Notes: generated by a model from the sequence alone, not told the origin. Counted from the stretch's first letter, positions 44,860-56,984 are shown. The stretch is 64,000 nt of DNA from Bostrychus sinensis (GCA_020698575.1 CM036250.1:27975500-28039499); one strand, 5' to 3'. Program-made: numbers and translations.

Positions 44860-45330
44860 CTGGAATGTTTAATCAAGTACGACAAAGCCCGGCGTGCAGC
44901 ATGTAGGCAGCCCAAAGAGCACTTCTATTATCCGCTCATAAATATGTGCCACGTCCTGTTTGCATATATAAAAAAAAAAAAAAAAAAACACATGGATGAA
45001 AGACAACACACTTGAAGCAGGATTTGCTGAGGAACATGTAGCAGTTAGCGCCGCAGAGGCTTTGAAGAGAGGATTAGAAGAGCGGCATAAATATCATCAT
45101 AGTGGTGAATAAATAACTTGGGTGTGTCTGACATGTCGCATGTACCGGAGTGCTCTTGTGCAGGCTGGAGTGCTGCATGTGTGTGGAGTGCGGTATGCGT
45201 GAAATGGCATGAATTATAATGGTATTGTGGGTTATCGGCAGACAATTGACATATTTGTGTCGTTCCGTGTACCTTATGCACGTGCGTGGGTGTAAGCATA
45301 AGTGCATGGTACAACAAGGGCCTGTTGCTG
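44860..45330. promoter_or_regulatory. Candidate conserved non-coding region
   Basis: GGAATGTTTAATCAAGTACG, CTTCTATTATCCGCTCATAA, CACGTCCTGTTTGCATAT (octamer-like) and GCAGTTAGCGCCGCAGAGG, interrupted by an A-run at 44970-44988. The antisense frames here look non-coding. Confidence 0.35.
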
Positions 45331-46999
45331 AACAAGTATTCATGCTCTTTACTTGATATTTAAATTTATTAGTACATAAAAGTAGGATCTGACTGTAGCA
45401 AAGAAGTGGAACAGACAATGTGTTGTGTTTGCATTTATAATATAGTACCTAGCTTGCAATATAGAACATACACTTTATAATAGCTCACACTATGAAGCAT
45501 TAGTTAAGTATTAGCACTTAATTGATTATTTATATAGCTTTACTTCAACATTTATAAACACCATAAAGCTATAAACATTGTTATTAATGTTTAATTCTTG
45601 AGTAAAAAGTCCATGCAACTCAACATAAAATTATAAAATATTATATTATAAGTATCAATGCAGTATATATGTACCATCTAAAATATTGTTAATTAAATAT
45701 TTATTATGCTTTATTATGGCTTCTTAGTAGGGAGTTATTCTCAAGTGTTACCAAAAATACTACTAAAAACTAGACAAAAATGAATATATTTGGGATTTCA
45801 TCAATAACAAGACAAATGCAAAATATGTGGTTGTAAATTTGTAATTACTGCTTCCTTATACAGTAGGAGGTATCTCAATGGCAATTTGCTGCCAAAACAT
45901 TACAAGGGAAACTTCTAAATTTAATTAACAATTAACTAACAAGACAAGTGTTTTACTTACTGTTACTTGTTTGCACCGAGGGTTTGAGAGTAACGCAATT
46001 TCAATTCTATGTATGTCCTGTACATGTGGTAAAATTGACACTAAAGCATACTTTGACTTTTTTTTACTTTGAAGTTATAATTGGCTGTGTTTTTTGTAAT
46101 ATTTAATAAATAAAAACAAACAAATAAATAAAATGTCAGACTCACTGAACACTGGTAATGAATAAGATAGCATTTTGCTGAGTGACTTGTTGGAGAAGCC
46201 AAAGAAAAAAGATAGCAAAGCAGTATTTGTGGTCTTTTGCTAATGTTAGCGCTGTAGACCATAGCCACATTTAAATCACTGCAAAGTGATTAAAGTCAGG
46301 CAATAAGTCTTCCACCACAACATTAGGACCCATGCAATGCTTTATAAAAGAGGGACACATTTTAGCTTTTACCTTTTTTTCAGTAATTTTGCCACGATGT
46401 GTATGTCTTCTATTGTCATGGCACATCCCAAATAGTTTACCAGCCTCCCAAGCCAGACCCATTCAATTCATGATGTGGGCGTGTTACCAGTTCCCTCTGC
46501 AACAGCTTTCTTTGGTTAAAATCCTTAACAACCAACTTACCCTGAAGCTTAAATGAAGTAGCTGATTTGGATTTGTTTCAGTGGTTATATTTTAGGGTTA
46601 GGGTTCTAACCCAAGAATCAACAACAAGCCATTGTGACATTTTGCTCTCAGTAGCTTTGAGTCCACTGAGTAAATACAAGTCGAGCTACTAATGAAAGGA
46701 CTGTATTCAGACTGTTGTGGAATCTAATGAAGATGTTGAGCGGCAAGGCTTTCTCAACCTTTGTTATAGCAGTGTATTTATGAAAAATCATTTGGGACAG
46801 ATACAAAAATCTGCAAACATTATACTTCATTATCTTTAGCTGACCTTTTTTTTTTTTTTACACTAATCCAATCAAACAGGTTTTCAAGCTTTGGTTTCAC
46901 TTATAGCAAGCCACTTGATAATTAATCCCCACACACATGAAGAGATGCTTATTTCGATTGCAAATAAAATGTCTTTAGGAACAGCTGGTCGGACAATGG
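45331..46999. other. AT-rich sequence with possible dispersed repeat at 45400-45760
   Basis: 45480-45760 shows TTAGTTAAGTATTAGCAC, TTGTTAATTAAATATTTA and a TTATTCTCAAGTGTTACC end, typical of an AT-rich fish repeat. Its ends are not resolved. A T-run lies at 46848-46860. Confidence 0.4.
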
Positions 47000-47350
47000 A
47001 AGCGATATGAACGACGTCTCACCGCTAACAAAAAGCCTGCATTTGACTGATTTAGTGCTTTGACCCTGGTGGGACAGACGGATGAGGAGAGAGGAAGGTG
47101 GGATTTAACGGGCCAACAGGAGCGTGACGAGTTAAACGCTTCCGATTGAGATGAGCCATCCTTTCCACCGCCTTCACTTTAATAAGGACTTTCATTTATA
47201 TTAAAGATGCAAATGTAGCCTTTACGGCAGATTGATATGCGCAGTGGAAGTGTGTCGGGGCCCGTGTTCATTAGCCAAGTGTAATTGTGTTAGCAGTGTC
47301 GCAGCGGGCCGGGGAGGAAATCTGCATGTGTGGAAAGGTCATGTCTGAGC
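47000..47350. promoter_or_regulatory. Candidate conserved non-coding region
   Basis: One of the cleanest repeat-free stretches: GATATGAACGACGTCTCACC, GGGATTTAACGGGCCAACAG, CTTTAATAAGGACTTTCATT, TTGATATGCGCAGTGG and GTGTCGCAGCGGGCCGGGG. No sustained frame. Confidence 0.45.
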
Positions 47351-47723
47351 GGAGACGACATGAGAACATACCTACTGTATATAAGCCCCAATGCATATAG
47401 ACATATACACACATGAATGTAATGTATTTGTAAACATTGGCTTGGCTTGTCTTGCTTTAAGTTAATTTTTTATGCATATCTTCTATGAACCACACGTTTA
47501 AATGGACATTGATGTTGCTCTGAGTTTTATATCTGACCTGTGAGTATAAACATCTCTTTGAATGAAGTCTGTGTGTCCACTCTGTGTGAATATTCTTACC
47601 CCAAGTGAATGAATGATGATTCCCTCCTTCCCCTAATTGGAATAAACAGGAGAGAATGAATAAATGAATGCATGCCAAGAGCTCATGCAAGAAGTAAACA
47701 GGCTAGTGATGCTTTGCATAGAG
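47351..47723. other. Unassigned sequence
   Basis: No repeat or exon recognised. TGAATAAATGAATGAATG-like runs occur near 47655. Confidence 0.4.
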
Positions 47724-48097
47724 CAGTGTTTCCCAACCAGGGGTATGTGAACACTTTCGGGTGGTACGTGAAATTATTTGATAATTTATGTGGAGGGTCA
47801 TTAAAAACAATTGAAATCCTTTCATATTGAACTATTGAAACTTATTAAAGGCAAGCTTAAGTGTCTAAAAGTCTTCTAAAATAACAAACTATACAATAAA
47901 AAAGCTAAATATAATAGGTGTTTTTTGTTATATTTTTATTTTATATTATTATTTTTAAGGCAAGCAGAGTATTATTTATTTTATTTTTTCAGCTTGAACT
48001 TGAGATTTAAAAAATGTAGGGGGAGTGAGGGGGGGGTACTCGTGGTATGACAAAAAACCCAGGGGGTTCACACAACAAAAAAGGTTGGGAACCACTG
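47724..48097 (+). mobile_element. hAT-like non-autonomous element, complete
   Basis: CAGTGTTTCCCAACC and GGTTGGGAACCACTG are inverted ends. The flanks GCATAGAG and CTATAGAG form an 8-bp target duplication with two mismatches. The 374-bp body is AT-rich and non-coding. A relative lies at 1439-1718. Confidence 0.85.
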
Positions 48098-48696
48098 CTA
48101 TAGAGAGTAGTACTGTAGGGTGAAAAGGCTGAAGAACTATCAAATTGTTATTGCAAATGTTTACATTCAACAAGTCAAAACAAATCAGTTCCTATACTTT
48201 TCAACAACTTCTGCTATAGACAAAAATGTAAATATGTTAATTATGCTTGTTTTAATATATCACTGTCCATTTGCACCTTATACAAAATGACATAAACCCA
48301 ACTTAAATCTGATGTACTGTGACATGAACCTGAGCTTAACCTTTTTCACTCTAACAAAGCTCATTGTCTGTGGTTTAAAAAAATCTCCACTTGCATTAAT
48401 GTAAATATAATTCAACTTTCTTGTACAATCAAGATCCGTAGAGAATGTGGCTAACCCATTCTGCCTCTTTGCCATTATACATTCATACTCAGTGGATGTC
48501 GGCGTGGCCCCTTAGGGAGACCCAGGGGCCCAGCTACAGAACAGGTCAGAAACCTGATTAGATCTCAATGTAATTTTACTCAAATGTTGAAAAATGGATG
48601 ACGTATTTTTTCAGCAGTAACACCTCCAAAATGACACTTTGACAGATAAGCGTTTTACCACAGAGAAACGCCACACTAAATCAACAAGGTTTCCAT
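48098..48696. other. Unassigned sequence
   Basis: No features beyond AT-rich sequence. Confidence 0.4.
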
Positions 48697-48757
48697 CTAC
48701 GACCAAATCTTATCAACTTTAAATATGGGGCCCCATCTGTATGTATCTAGTGTCACA
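48697..48757 (+). repeat. Direct repeat flanking the GTA array, left copy
   Basis: GACCAAATCTTATC, GGGGCCCCAT and GTATGTATC recur in the same order at 49992-50053. Confidence 0.8.
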
Positions 48758-48889
48758 GAAAGTGGGGTGGAACTAGGTGCTGTTACTTAAATACTTGAGT
48801 AAATGTACATTCTGAATACAAACAAAACAAATATTACAATATAAAATATGTTGTTTCTTAAAAAAAAACAAAAAAAAAACAAGTAATTT

Positions 48890-49810
48890 GGGAGGAGAAG
48901 GAGGAGTAATTGTAGTAACTGCAGTACTGGTAGCAACAGAAAAGTAGTGGTAATTCTAGTGGCAGTGGTAGTAGTAGTAGTAATAGTAGCATTAGTATTA
49001 TAGAAGTTACTCTTGCAGGAGTAGTAGTAACAACAGCATTAGTGTGGTAGAGTTAATAGAAGGTACTGCTCTGGTAGCAGTAGTAGTAGAAGTACAGTAA
49101 CAGTGATAGTACTTTAGTGGTAATAGTAACAGCAGCAGTAGCAGTAACAAAAGCAGTAGTTTTGTGGGGTTAGTAGTAGAACAGTATTAGCAGTAGCAGC
49201 AGCAGTAGAGTTAGTAGTACATTCTGCAGTAGAAGTAGAAGGAGCTGGGGGTACAGTAACAGTAGTTTGAAAATAAGTGGAAGTAGTTGTAGTAGTAGCA
49301 GCAGTAATAATCACAATAGTAGTATTAGTAGCAGGTACTGTAGCAGCAGTAGTAGTATAAATAGCAGTAATGTAGTAGAGTGAGTAGTAGGTACTTCAGT
49401 AGTAGTAGCAGTAGTAGTAGAAGACAGAGCTGGAAGTACAGTAATAGCAGTTTGTGAAAGAGTGGTAGCAGTGATAGTAGTAGTAGTAGTAGTAGTAGTA
49501 GGAACAATAGCCATAGTGTAGTTGAGTTAGAAGTAGATACTGTAGGAGCAGTAGTAGTAGAAGAAGGAGCAGGAAGTACAGTTGTAGTGGAGAGATGTGT
49601 TATAGTACTAGCAGTTGTTGTAGAAGTTGTGGTACTAGTAGTGGTAGAAGTGGCAATAGCAGTAGAATTAGTAGTAGTTTCTGCGGTTGACATACTAGAT
49701 GAATCACAAAGTACAGTTGTTGAAGGGATGGTACCACAAGTTGTAGTGGTAATAGTAGCAGCAGCAGCGGTATGTTTAGCTTACTTTCAGAGGTAATTTG
49801 TACTACTACT
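48890..49810 (+). repeat. GTA/GCA-rich higher-order array
   Basis: Cryptic AGTAGTAGCAGC sequence with longer repeated blocks: GGAGCTGGGGGTACAGTAAC (49240), AGAGCTGGAAGTACAGTAAT (about 49427) and GGAGCAGGAAGTACAGTTGT (about 49566). Spacing is about 186 and 140 bp. Flanked by AATACTTGAGTAAATGTACA and CTTATACTTGAGTAATACAG. Thr- and Leu-rich frames are artefacts. Confidence 0.85.
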
Positions 49811-49991
49811 GTAAACTTCACAGTATTTCTTGACAAACCTTACTTATACTTGAGTAATACAGTACTATAATGAATTAACTGTGCTCCTCTACGCAGAAAA
49901 GCCTGTCTATAGCTTCACTTCTAATCAAAAGTACACATATGCATTTCACCACACTCAAGCATGACACTACATAAACAATAACTCCTTATGG

Positions 49992-50053
49992 GACCAAATC
50001 TTATCGAAAGGAAATACTGGGCCCCATTAGTATGCCTTCACTGTCCCATAGTG
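49992..50053 (+). repeat. Direct repeat flanking the GTA array, right copy
   Basis: GACCAAATCTTATCGAAAGG, CTGGGCCCCATTAGTATGCC and CACTGTCCC match the left copy at 48697. Confidence 0.8.
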
Positions 50054-50059
50054 AAAACC

Positions 50060-50330
50060 CTGGTGTAATTTCACTGCTAATCAAACGCACTGCTCTGACA
50101 CAGGAAGGTCTCGGATTCTTGAGGCGTCGCATTGGCCTGATCGTGATTGGACAGATTCCTGGTGCGCTCGGGTCTGGTTTTGATTAGCACGTTTAAGAAC
50201 TGACAGGGTTCCAGATACACTCGGGGGTCGCGGCCTCACACGCGGGCTGGGGGACTCGGGGTATGTGTGGGAGGGGAGTGGAAGAACACAAGAGTGCGGT
50301 GAGAGAAGCTGTTGATCTGTCTTGAGCAAC
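50060..50330. other. GC-richer segment, unassigned
   Basis: GAGGCGTCGCATTGGCCTGA, GGGGGTCGCGGCCTCACACG and GAGAGAAGCTGTTGATCTG. No repeat or exon could be supported; the 83-codon antisense frame has no recognisable features. Confidence 0.3.
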
Positions 50331-51480
50331 ACTTGGACTGAGGCACTGAACCCACTCCTGAATAGACTAATGTGGGATTTTTTGATTCTGGCATCCCGGT
50401 GAGAAGGAGAACCATTTTGAGACCATGTACATACTTTGTCATCGCCAGTTAATAGGACAGCGGCTGGCCAAACTCCTCAACACCGCCTGATGACCCAACA
50501 CGCAGGAGGTGACAAGCAGCAACAAGCAGTAACAAGTATATACTAGTGTTGTGGGATTTTTCGCCCCTGACCTCCCAGTGAGAAAGAAAATGTATTATTT
50601 CATAACAAGGGTCATAAGAATCATGAGGGTGCCTTCACAATCATAACCTTCCAAAGTGTTTGGAATCTGTCTAGCTACACTGAAAGGGTATAATTTTGGT
50701 ACTGCTGAGACAATGCTTTTTTCCCCCCATTGTCTAAAGGTAAAAAAAAAAGCTAATTATGCGCTTTAACCTAGAGTCGAAAGTTTTTTGTTGAACCAAC
50801 TTGCAAATTGAATTGCTTCAGTTATCAACACCTGACTGAATTAGGTTTATTCAAGTTAAAGGTGCTATGAGCAGTATATAGGATATGATATGGAGGATAT
50901 GAGGTAAACATGTTTAAATCAAATATTACTTGCACTGATAACAATGGTATAGTTGAGCTATTAACAATTAGGAAAATATTTACATAATGGCTAAGTTGTT
51001 TATGTTTACATTTTTTGTTTTGGTTCAAAAATTGCATCGCCAATCGTTCAATCAGAAAAGTGTAAAGACTGGCAACCCACAGACCATTATTTTGCTTCAG
51101 ACTGCAGTACCGTTTTCAAACCAGTACGAGCGCATGCTGCTTACAGTACCTTAAACATTAAAGGTTTTGTCAAAGTGACTTTTCTCATCAGATTTAATTA
51201 TATTAATTTAATTCAAACTAATAAGCTACTTTAATGCAACTTAATATTTTGTAAAAATCAACTTAACCATAACTGATGAACAAAATCCACCAATGATTTT
51301 GTCTTGCAGTAAAAAGTTCTCTAACATCTAGCCACACTTCACTGTACCAGCACGTGGTAAAGTCCCATTTTGGGATCATGTAGATACAAGTGTATTTGTC
51401 ATTGTCAGTTAATTGCAGGACTCATGGGCCCAACACAAGGAAGGCGACAAACAACAGCAACTGGCAAAACTGATGACCCA
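50331..51480. other. Unassigned sequence
   Basis: AT-rich sequence. TGTGGGATTTTTTGATTCTG (50370) and TGTGGGATTTTTCGCCCCTG (50549) are a short local repeat. Nothing else was seen. Confidence 0.4.
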
Positions 51481-51487
51481 TCCATCC

Positions 51488-51833
51488 ATCCATCTTCTAC
51501 TGCTTATCCAGGACCGGGTTGCAGAGGCAGCAGTCCAAGCAAAGATGCCCAGACTTCCCTCGCCCCGGACACTTCCTCCAGCTCCTCCAGGGTAATTCCA
51601 AGGCGTTCCCAGGCCAGCCGAGAGACATGGTCCCTCCAGCGTGTCCAAGGTCTTCCCTGGGGCCTCCTCCCCAGGTAGACGTCCAGGCCACCTCAGCTCG
51701 CTCCTCTCAATACAGAGGAGCAGTGGCTCTACTCCGAGCTCATCCCAGGTGACTGAGCTCCTCACCATATCTCTAAGGGAGCTCCCAGCCACCCTGTGGA
51801 GGACACCACTTGTATTCGATGACCCAACCAACA
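51488..51833 (-). mobile_element. LINE 3' end with readable C-terminal coding region (RTE/Rex3-like)
   Basis: On the minus strand three frames of one decayed ORF read LRDMVRSSVTWDELGVEPLL, then, after a frame change, RPWTRWRDHVSRLAWERLGI and ELEEVSGAREVWASLLGLLP. They end at a TAA (51504-51506) followed by a GATG-repeat tail. This is the C-terminal end of a very common fish non-LTR retrotransposon ORF. The (GATG)n tail and truncation suit an RTE/Rex3-like element; clade assignment is from memory. The copy is 5'-truncated and frameshifted near 51675, so inactive. Confidence 0.85.
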
Positions 51834-51849
51834 ATAGCAATGAGTCTTG

Positions 51850-53458
51850 TCAATGAGCAGCGACAACCAGCGACAAGAGGCTGCAATGAGTAACAGTGAC
51901 CAACGACACAGAATGATGCACTCAGTTTCAAAGCAAATCACTGTTCTCCCATGGATTTCATACGCTACAAAAAATAAACAAAAAAACAAAAACAAAGGAG
52001 ACCCAAGTAGAAAGAAGAAGAACTGGATGAGTACTCTTTTAAAATAAGTTCATACGTGTTTTGTCCACTCACAAAATGGTGTGAATAAGTCAAACTGTAA
52101 AAAGTTAAGGTCAATCAGTGACAGAGCTAAGATCTATAAAACATGGTCTCAAGTACTTCAACAGTATACATATACACCAAGCAACTGTAATGTGTAAAGG
52201 GCACCACCTGGATACATGTACAGCAAGGTGAACTGTCATGTCCTGGCCTTTCTTACACCTGGAACTATAAACTGTGAACGCTGTACACAGATTGCAGTCA
52301 TAAATTCAGACCCCACCAATATTTACCTATAAAATAAACATATATTTAATGGTTAACACAATATATTTTATTCTATTACATTTTATTACATTATATATAT
52401 TTTTTTTTTTGGTTGTCATCAAAAGCACTTCCAAGCCCAAATTAGCGAATGTAATTATTACTTAATCTTCCATGTGCCATTTTTAATCAATTCAAGACAG
52501 TATTATTATTATTACTGAAGATTAAAATTGAGGATAATGGTGGAATTAAAATTAATGACATGAATTACTCAATATTCTAATAATAAGTGTGCCGCTTTGA
52601 TCCAAATTCATGTTTTTTTTTTTTTTTACAATATATAATCAAGTAATATTACACAAGAGGGACTGATGACTCAATGGCTTTACAATCAGGATCTAGGAGG
52701 AAAATAATAGAGTAATATTTAAAATAGGAGTGCACAGTGGCAGAGTGGTTAGCTCTACTATCCCTCAGCATGAATGTAAGAAAATAAGGCTGTATTAATC
52801 ATGTCTTTGCACTCTTGCAGCCTACCCTGCCATGTTCTGTTCAAACTTCAATAGTCATGTTGTGTGTCTGAGTACTTTTCACTAGCTACAGTAGCTGGTA
52901 CAATAGCTACACCAGTTGCTGAGTCATGGCTGGCATTGATTTTCAATGGGACCTGCTCCCGGGCACATTTATGTATTTATGTGTTATTATACAACCCATA
53001 AAGTAGGTGCACTACAAAGAACAAAGCTGTGATGCCATAATACTTATAAAAGGTTTTAAATGTTGAAGTAGTAGAAGTATAAGATATTTAAAAAAAATAC
53101 ATTACAACAAGATGTAGGAGCTAAGGCTTGTTTTTCTCTTGGTGAGTAATGGATGGAATAAGTGCAAAGGTAGTGGTTCTGCATCCAGTTCTTAGTTCTA
53201 GTCTTTATCACATAGAATATAAAATATATTCTGTATATGTTCTATGTATGTACTATGTATATATATATTATTTTAAAATATGAAACTAATGCAAAGGTGT
53301 CCAAAACTATTTCAAAAAGCATAAACAGGAATAATCAGAAAGGGCTAAACTATTCAAAATATTATAAGATAGTGGGAACTATACAAACACCACAGAAAAT
53401 GGTAGTTCAGCCAAGCCTGAGGGCTTATCAAGTTAATTGAGATAGAACTTATTAGATT
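51850..53458. other. Unassigned AT-rich sequence with small repeat scraps
   Basis: A T-run lies at 52613-52627. AGTGCACAGTGGCAGAGTGG at 52731 is a family A scrap. CTAATGCAAAGGTGTCCAAA at 53286 is a family B 3' scrap. An AT-alternating patch lies near 53245. Confidence 0.5.
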
Positions 53459-53839
53459 AGGGTGACCAGATGTCCCTATTTAACCAGGAGAGTTCCAGTT
53501 TTAGGCTCCTTGTCCCATGTCCCAACAAATATCTGTTAAAACTAATGTCCCAGTTTTTAACAAATCATGTCCCAGTTGTCCCCATTTTTACCAATAGAAG
53601 AGAACAGGAAACTAAGCACATTTGTCTTAAGAGTTTGGCTTTATGAAGAAAAAAATATATAATGATCAATATCAATTAAATCATTATTTTTTATTCATAA
53701 ATTGTCGTTAAAATTCAAAACTTAAGCCCTAGCGTCATGTACCTGAAATGACAAAAAAGTGTATGGATCTCTGAAGCTTTTTTTGTCTCTTTGTGATCAC
53801 GTGTCCCAGTTTTTTTGGGTCCAAAAATCTGCTCTCCCT
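53459..53839 (+). mobile_element. Probable hAT-like element
   Basis: Left end AGGGTGACCAGATGTCCC; the reverse complement of the right end reads AGGGAGAGCAGATTTTTGG. The interior repeats GTCCCAGTTTTT. The flanks do not give a clear target duplication. Confidence 0.55.
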
Positions 53840-54289
53840 ATATTACAGATTGACCAATGTGGGTTTTTCTATGGTCCAGGCTGATGCTAATGCCGATTTT
53901 TATGAATTCAGAGCACCCGATGACCGATAAACACTCCCGATTTTTTGGACCAACATGTAGGGCCAATTTTCTTAATTTTATCAAGCAAATGAATATAATA
54001 TAGCCATTTTTTTATGGTTGATTTTGCTTGTTATAATACATAATATAGTGTTTTCCATATTGAAGTTGGCTGAAGAAAACTAATAAAAAGTCATTGAAAC
54101 AACAAACATCTAGAAAGTCACTAAGGCCAATGTAGTTCCTAACACTCAAAGAACAGTTTTGTTAGTAAGTCATCTCTGTGTTTTGAAGTACGCAGAATAC
54201 CACTTAGTACGGACACCATGCTGATACTGACCAATCACAAGCCAAGACCCCCTCCAAATCCTATCGTACTATCAGTATCATAGAGCAGA
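53840..54289. other. Possible decayed DNA transposon then unassigned sequence
   Basis: 53850-53960 contains GATGCTAATGCCGATTTTTA and GATGACCGATAAACACTCCC, which resemble interior parts of fish hAT elements. No ends found. Confidence 0.3.
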
Positions 54290-54510
54290 AGCCCCACTGC
54301 TGCTGAACAAACAGTGAGCGGGACCGGGTTACAGCTGGACTCATCCGGACACTGCAGAGGAGCATGTTGTGGGACGCCCCCCGTTCTGAGGTCAGGGGGG
54401 TCGTGGGAGCACACAGCGGCCTGGCCCAGGACGTCCTGGGAGGCAGAGACAGGAGGATGGGACCTCTGTGGATATGAAACTCTATACTGTAAACAACAGT
54501 ACTAAGTGAC
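54290..54510. other. GC-rich segment, unassigned
   Basis: GGACGCCCCCCGTTCTGAGG, CAGCGGCCTGGCCCAGGACG and CTGGGAGGCAGAGACAGGAG stand out from AT-rich neighbours. Antisense and sense frames cross it without recognisable domains. A non-coding exon or regulatory role is possible. Confidence 0.3.
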
Positions 54511-54749
54511 CCAGAGGAGATGCACAAGGTTACTATCACTATACTGTCGGTCACTATAGGCACATGGAGGAGGGGACGAAAAATCAATATGGCTTCATAT
54601 TGTACAGTCCTCTTGCAACGCTTACTTGAATTACAATACATTACTTCATGACAGTTATAACAATATAATTAGAAACTATATGCAATTGTTAGTATCAAAT
54701 AGAAACAATCTGTGAGTAAAACACAGACCTTAATTCGGAATAATGTAAT

Positions 54750-54990
54750 TTTGTTTGTTTCTTTGCTGTTGGTGGAAGATTTTTCCTCTACAGAGCTTCC
54801 CGTACTTTTCATAAGCACTAGTAAAGTACTGCTGTAAATACTCTCGAGTCTGACTGTAGTTTTTTTCCTCTATGTGAATGCGCAAAGTTCTTTTCTGATC
54901 TTTAGGTAGCTCTGCCACAATGAAAACTGAGAAATAAAGACATTGCTAACTTGTTGTTTGGCAAACCGGGATGTGTAGCTTTCTCCCTAA
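54750..54990 (+). repeat. Dispersed repeat, related to 23490-23700
   Basis: GTTTGTTTCTTTGCTG, GCTCTGCCACAATGAAAAC and AGACATTGCTAACTTGTTGT correspond to the earlier copy. Confidence 0.55.
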
Positions 54991-55169
54991 ACCCAGGATA
55001 CTGGTTTTCAGGGGGAGAAACAGAGCGCTTTTTTCACCTTATAACTAGGACTAACCTTCCATCTGACGATCTGCACTATTTCGCTGTGGCTTCTTGAGAC
55101 ATAAAACCATTTTTCCTTAAATAAACCGAATAATGAAACCCCTGACCGACTAATTGAGAACCACTGCAG

Positions 55170-55401
55170 AAGAGAATCCTCACTCTAAAGAAAATAGAAA
55201 TGAGTGGTAAAACAACATTGCTGTGTTTCTTGTTTGTGGAAACGAGCCTTGTGAGACATCAGAAAGGCCTTACCAGAGAATACAGGGTTACTTACAGGCG
55301 TGAATGAAACAAAACGCTACTCCAGGTATGCTTTTGATGAGGGAACAACATTATAACATGACAGAAAGCTCAAAAAGTCGAATTTGCAGAATATAAACCT
55401 T
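55170..55401 (-). mobile_element. Family B MITE fragment, antisense
   Basis: AACAAAACGCTACTCCAGGT, GGAACAACATTATAACATGA and AAAGTCGAATTTGCAGAATA are family B reversed. It ends at a TTAA (55402-55405). Confidence 0.65.
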
Positions 55402-55405
55402 TTAA

Positions 55406-56109
55406 CAAGTGAACATATTTATTATCTTTGCATCAAACACAATCAGAATATAAAACATTTTGAAAGCTTTGGAGTACTTGTACGATGTCACTTGCAACCA
55501 ATATTATACTGCATATGAAGCTTTCTAATCAAACATATCTAATCTAATCTCTTGGGCTGTTGAAGAAGGCTGTCACTGTGAACTGATATCTGATCACTGA
55601 TATACGTAAACCTGAGTGATCAGTACGTATTGATCCATGCCTATTGAGTGTCACCTATTACAGGAAATACATGACATAAGAAAATGTCACATATTACTGT
55701 CTCAGCTTTGAGTTATTGATTTTTGTCTTCGTTTCATTAGGTCTTAAAGCATCTACAAATAATAATTTTATTAGAAGTACTATGTATGAATTACAAGTGA
55801 GTCATAGCAGCTATTGATTTTCAATTAGCAGCTATAAATTTGTTATGTTGATTAAATTTATCTTTGGTTTCTGCCTTTCTTTCAGGGGTCCCCATAACAA
55901 ACCTGTCATTTTTACGCTAAATTCCTTTCCTGGCATAACCCCCTCAATTTATCCAGTCTTGGGACTGAGACCTTTTTTGGCTCCATGTTGTAGTGTCCAA
56001 CCTCTGACCATTTCACTAACCCAGCTCACCAAAGCTGCCATTTTCTGACCAAATTTTACCCGATTTCAGGTCTTCCAACAATTTTCAAGTCAGTCCAAAT
56101 TTTTTATTG
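55406..56109. other. Unassigned sequence with an antisense SINE-tail scrap
   Basis: CAATTTATCCAGTCTTGGGA near 55945 parallels the antisense tail at 44270. No other feature. Confidence 0.4.
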
Positions 56110-56310
56110 AATTTATTCTGCTTGGTGACTGGACCCTACCCCAGCAACTGTGGACTTCAGGGGGTACACTGATTATTCACTCTCACATTCATTCACTAGA
56201 GGCAACTGAGACTGATTAATTGACCTAACAAGCAGTCAGAGGGATCAAAGTCAGCTGGCCTGGGAATCTAACCCATGAAGCTAGCCACTCTGCCACTGCA
56301 CACCCATACC
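56110..56310 (+). repeat. Family A fragment
   Basis: TACCCCAGCAACTGTGGACT, CACTCTCACATTCATTCACT, AGAGGCAACTGAGACTG and CTAGCCACTCTGCCACTGCA follow family A order with gaps. Confidence 0.65.
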
Positions 56311-56459
56311 AAGGTCCGTTCTTGTATAAAACAGCTACCTGGAATCACCAAAGCGAGCATGTCAGGGCTGATATACCCACTGTCTCTGAAGTATAGCTCA
56401 TCCACTTACCCAGGACTCCAACTGCAGTAATAATATATGACTCACCACTCTCACTCCTT

Positions 56460-56790
56460 CATTTATTCAGAAACTCCGAAAGCTCTAAGGAATCGTCATG
56501 AATTAACCCCCCGCTCTTATGTTACGGCTCTAATGTTATCCTGAGATGAGAGAATGCCGGTTCATATAGTCTGAGTGTTGTAGTGTATCAGGGCTGGCTG
56601 GTGATCAGAGCTGACCTTTGAGTTTGAATTAGAGGCTCGGGATTAAAGCTAACAAGGAAATCTTTAAGTGGGCTGGGACCATTAATCCCAGACACATAAA
56701 CACTGACTGTACATTTACAAAGACTGATCATTCTTGGACTGCAGTGGCGCATGGGAGATGTGGTTTGTATTGGAGTGCGCTGTGATTGGT
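56460..56790. promoter_or_regulatory. Candidate conserved non-coding region
   Basis: Repeat-free sequence with GTGATCAGAGCTGACCTTTG, GGCTCGGGATTAAAGCTAAC and GGGACCATTAATCCCAGACA. The GGATTA/TAATCC cores are OTX/PITX-type motifs. The role is inferred from motif and texture. Confidence 0.35.
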
Positions 56791-56984
56791 TTGGACGCCA
56801 CTGTTGGAATGAGCTAGGACATTAAAACAATCTCATATTGATATTTTATGTATTAGCTATTGGACCACACACAACACAGAGTATATAAGCATATTGTTGT
56901 TATATTATGATATATATTGGAAATGGCATAAAATATAAAAGCTAAAAAAGTTGCTTTTTTCTACATATAAATATTCATTCATGT

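Noticed and set aside
49325..49693. Thr/Ser-rich mucin-like frame
   Set aside because: Direct translation of the GTA/GCA array in one of several equally open frames.
51409..51840. 143-codon antisense open frame as a host gene
   Set aside because: It is one of three frames of a decayed LINE C-terminus.
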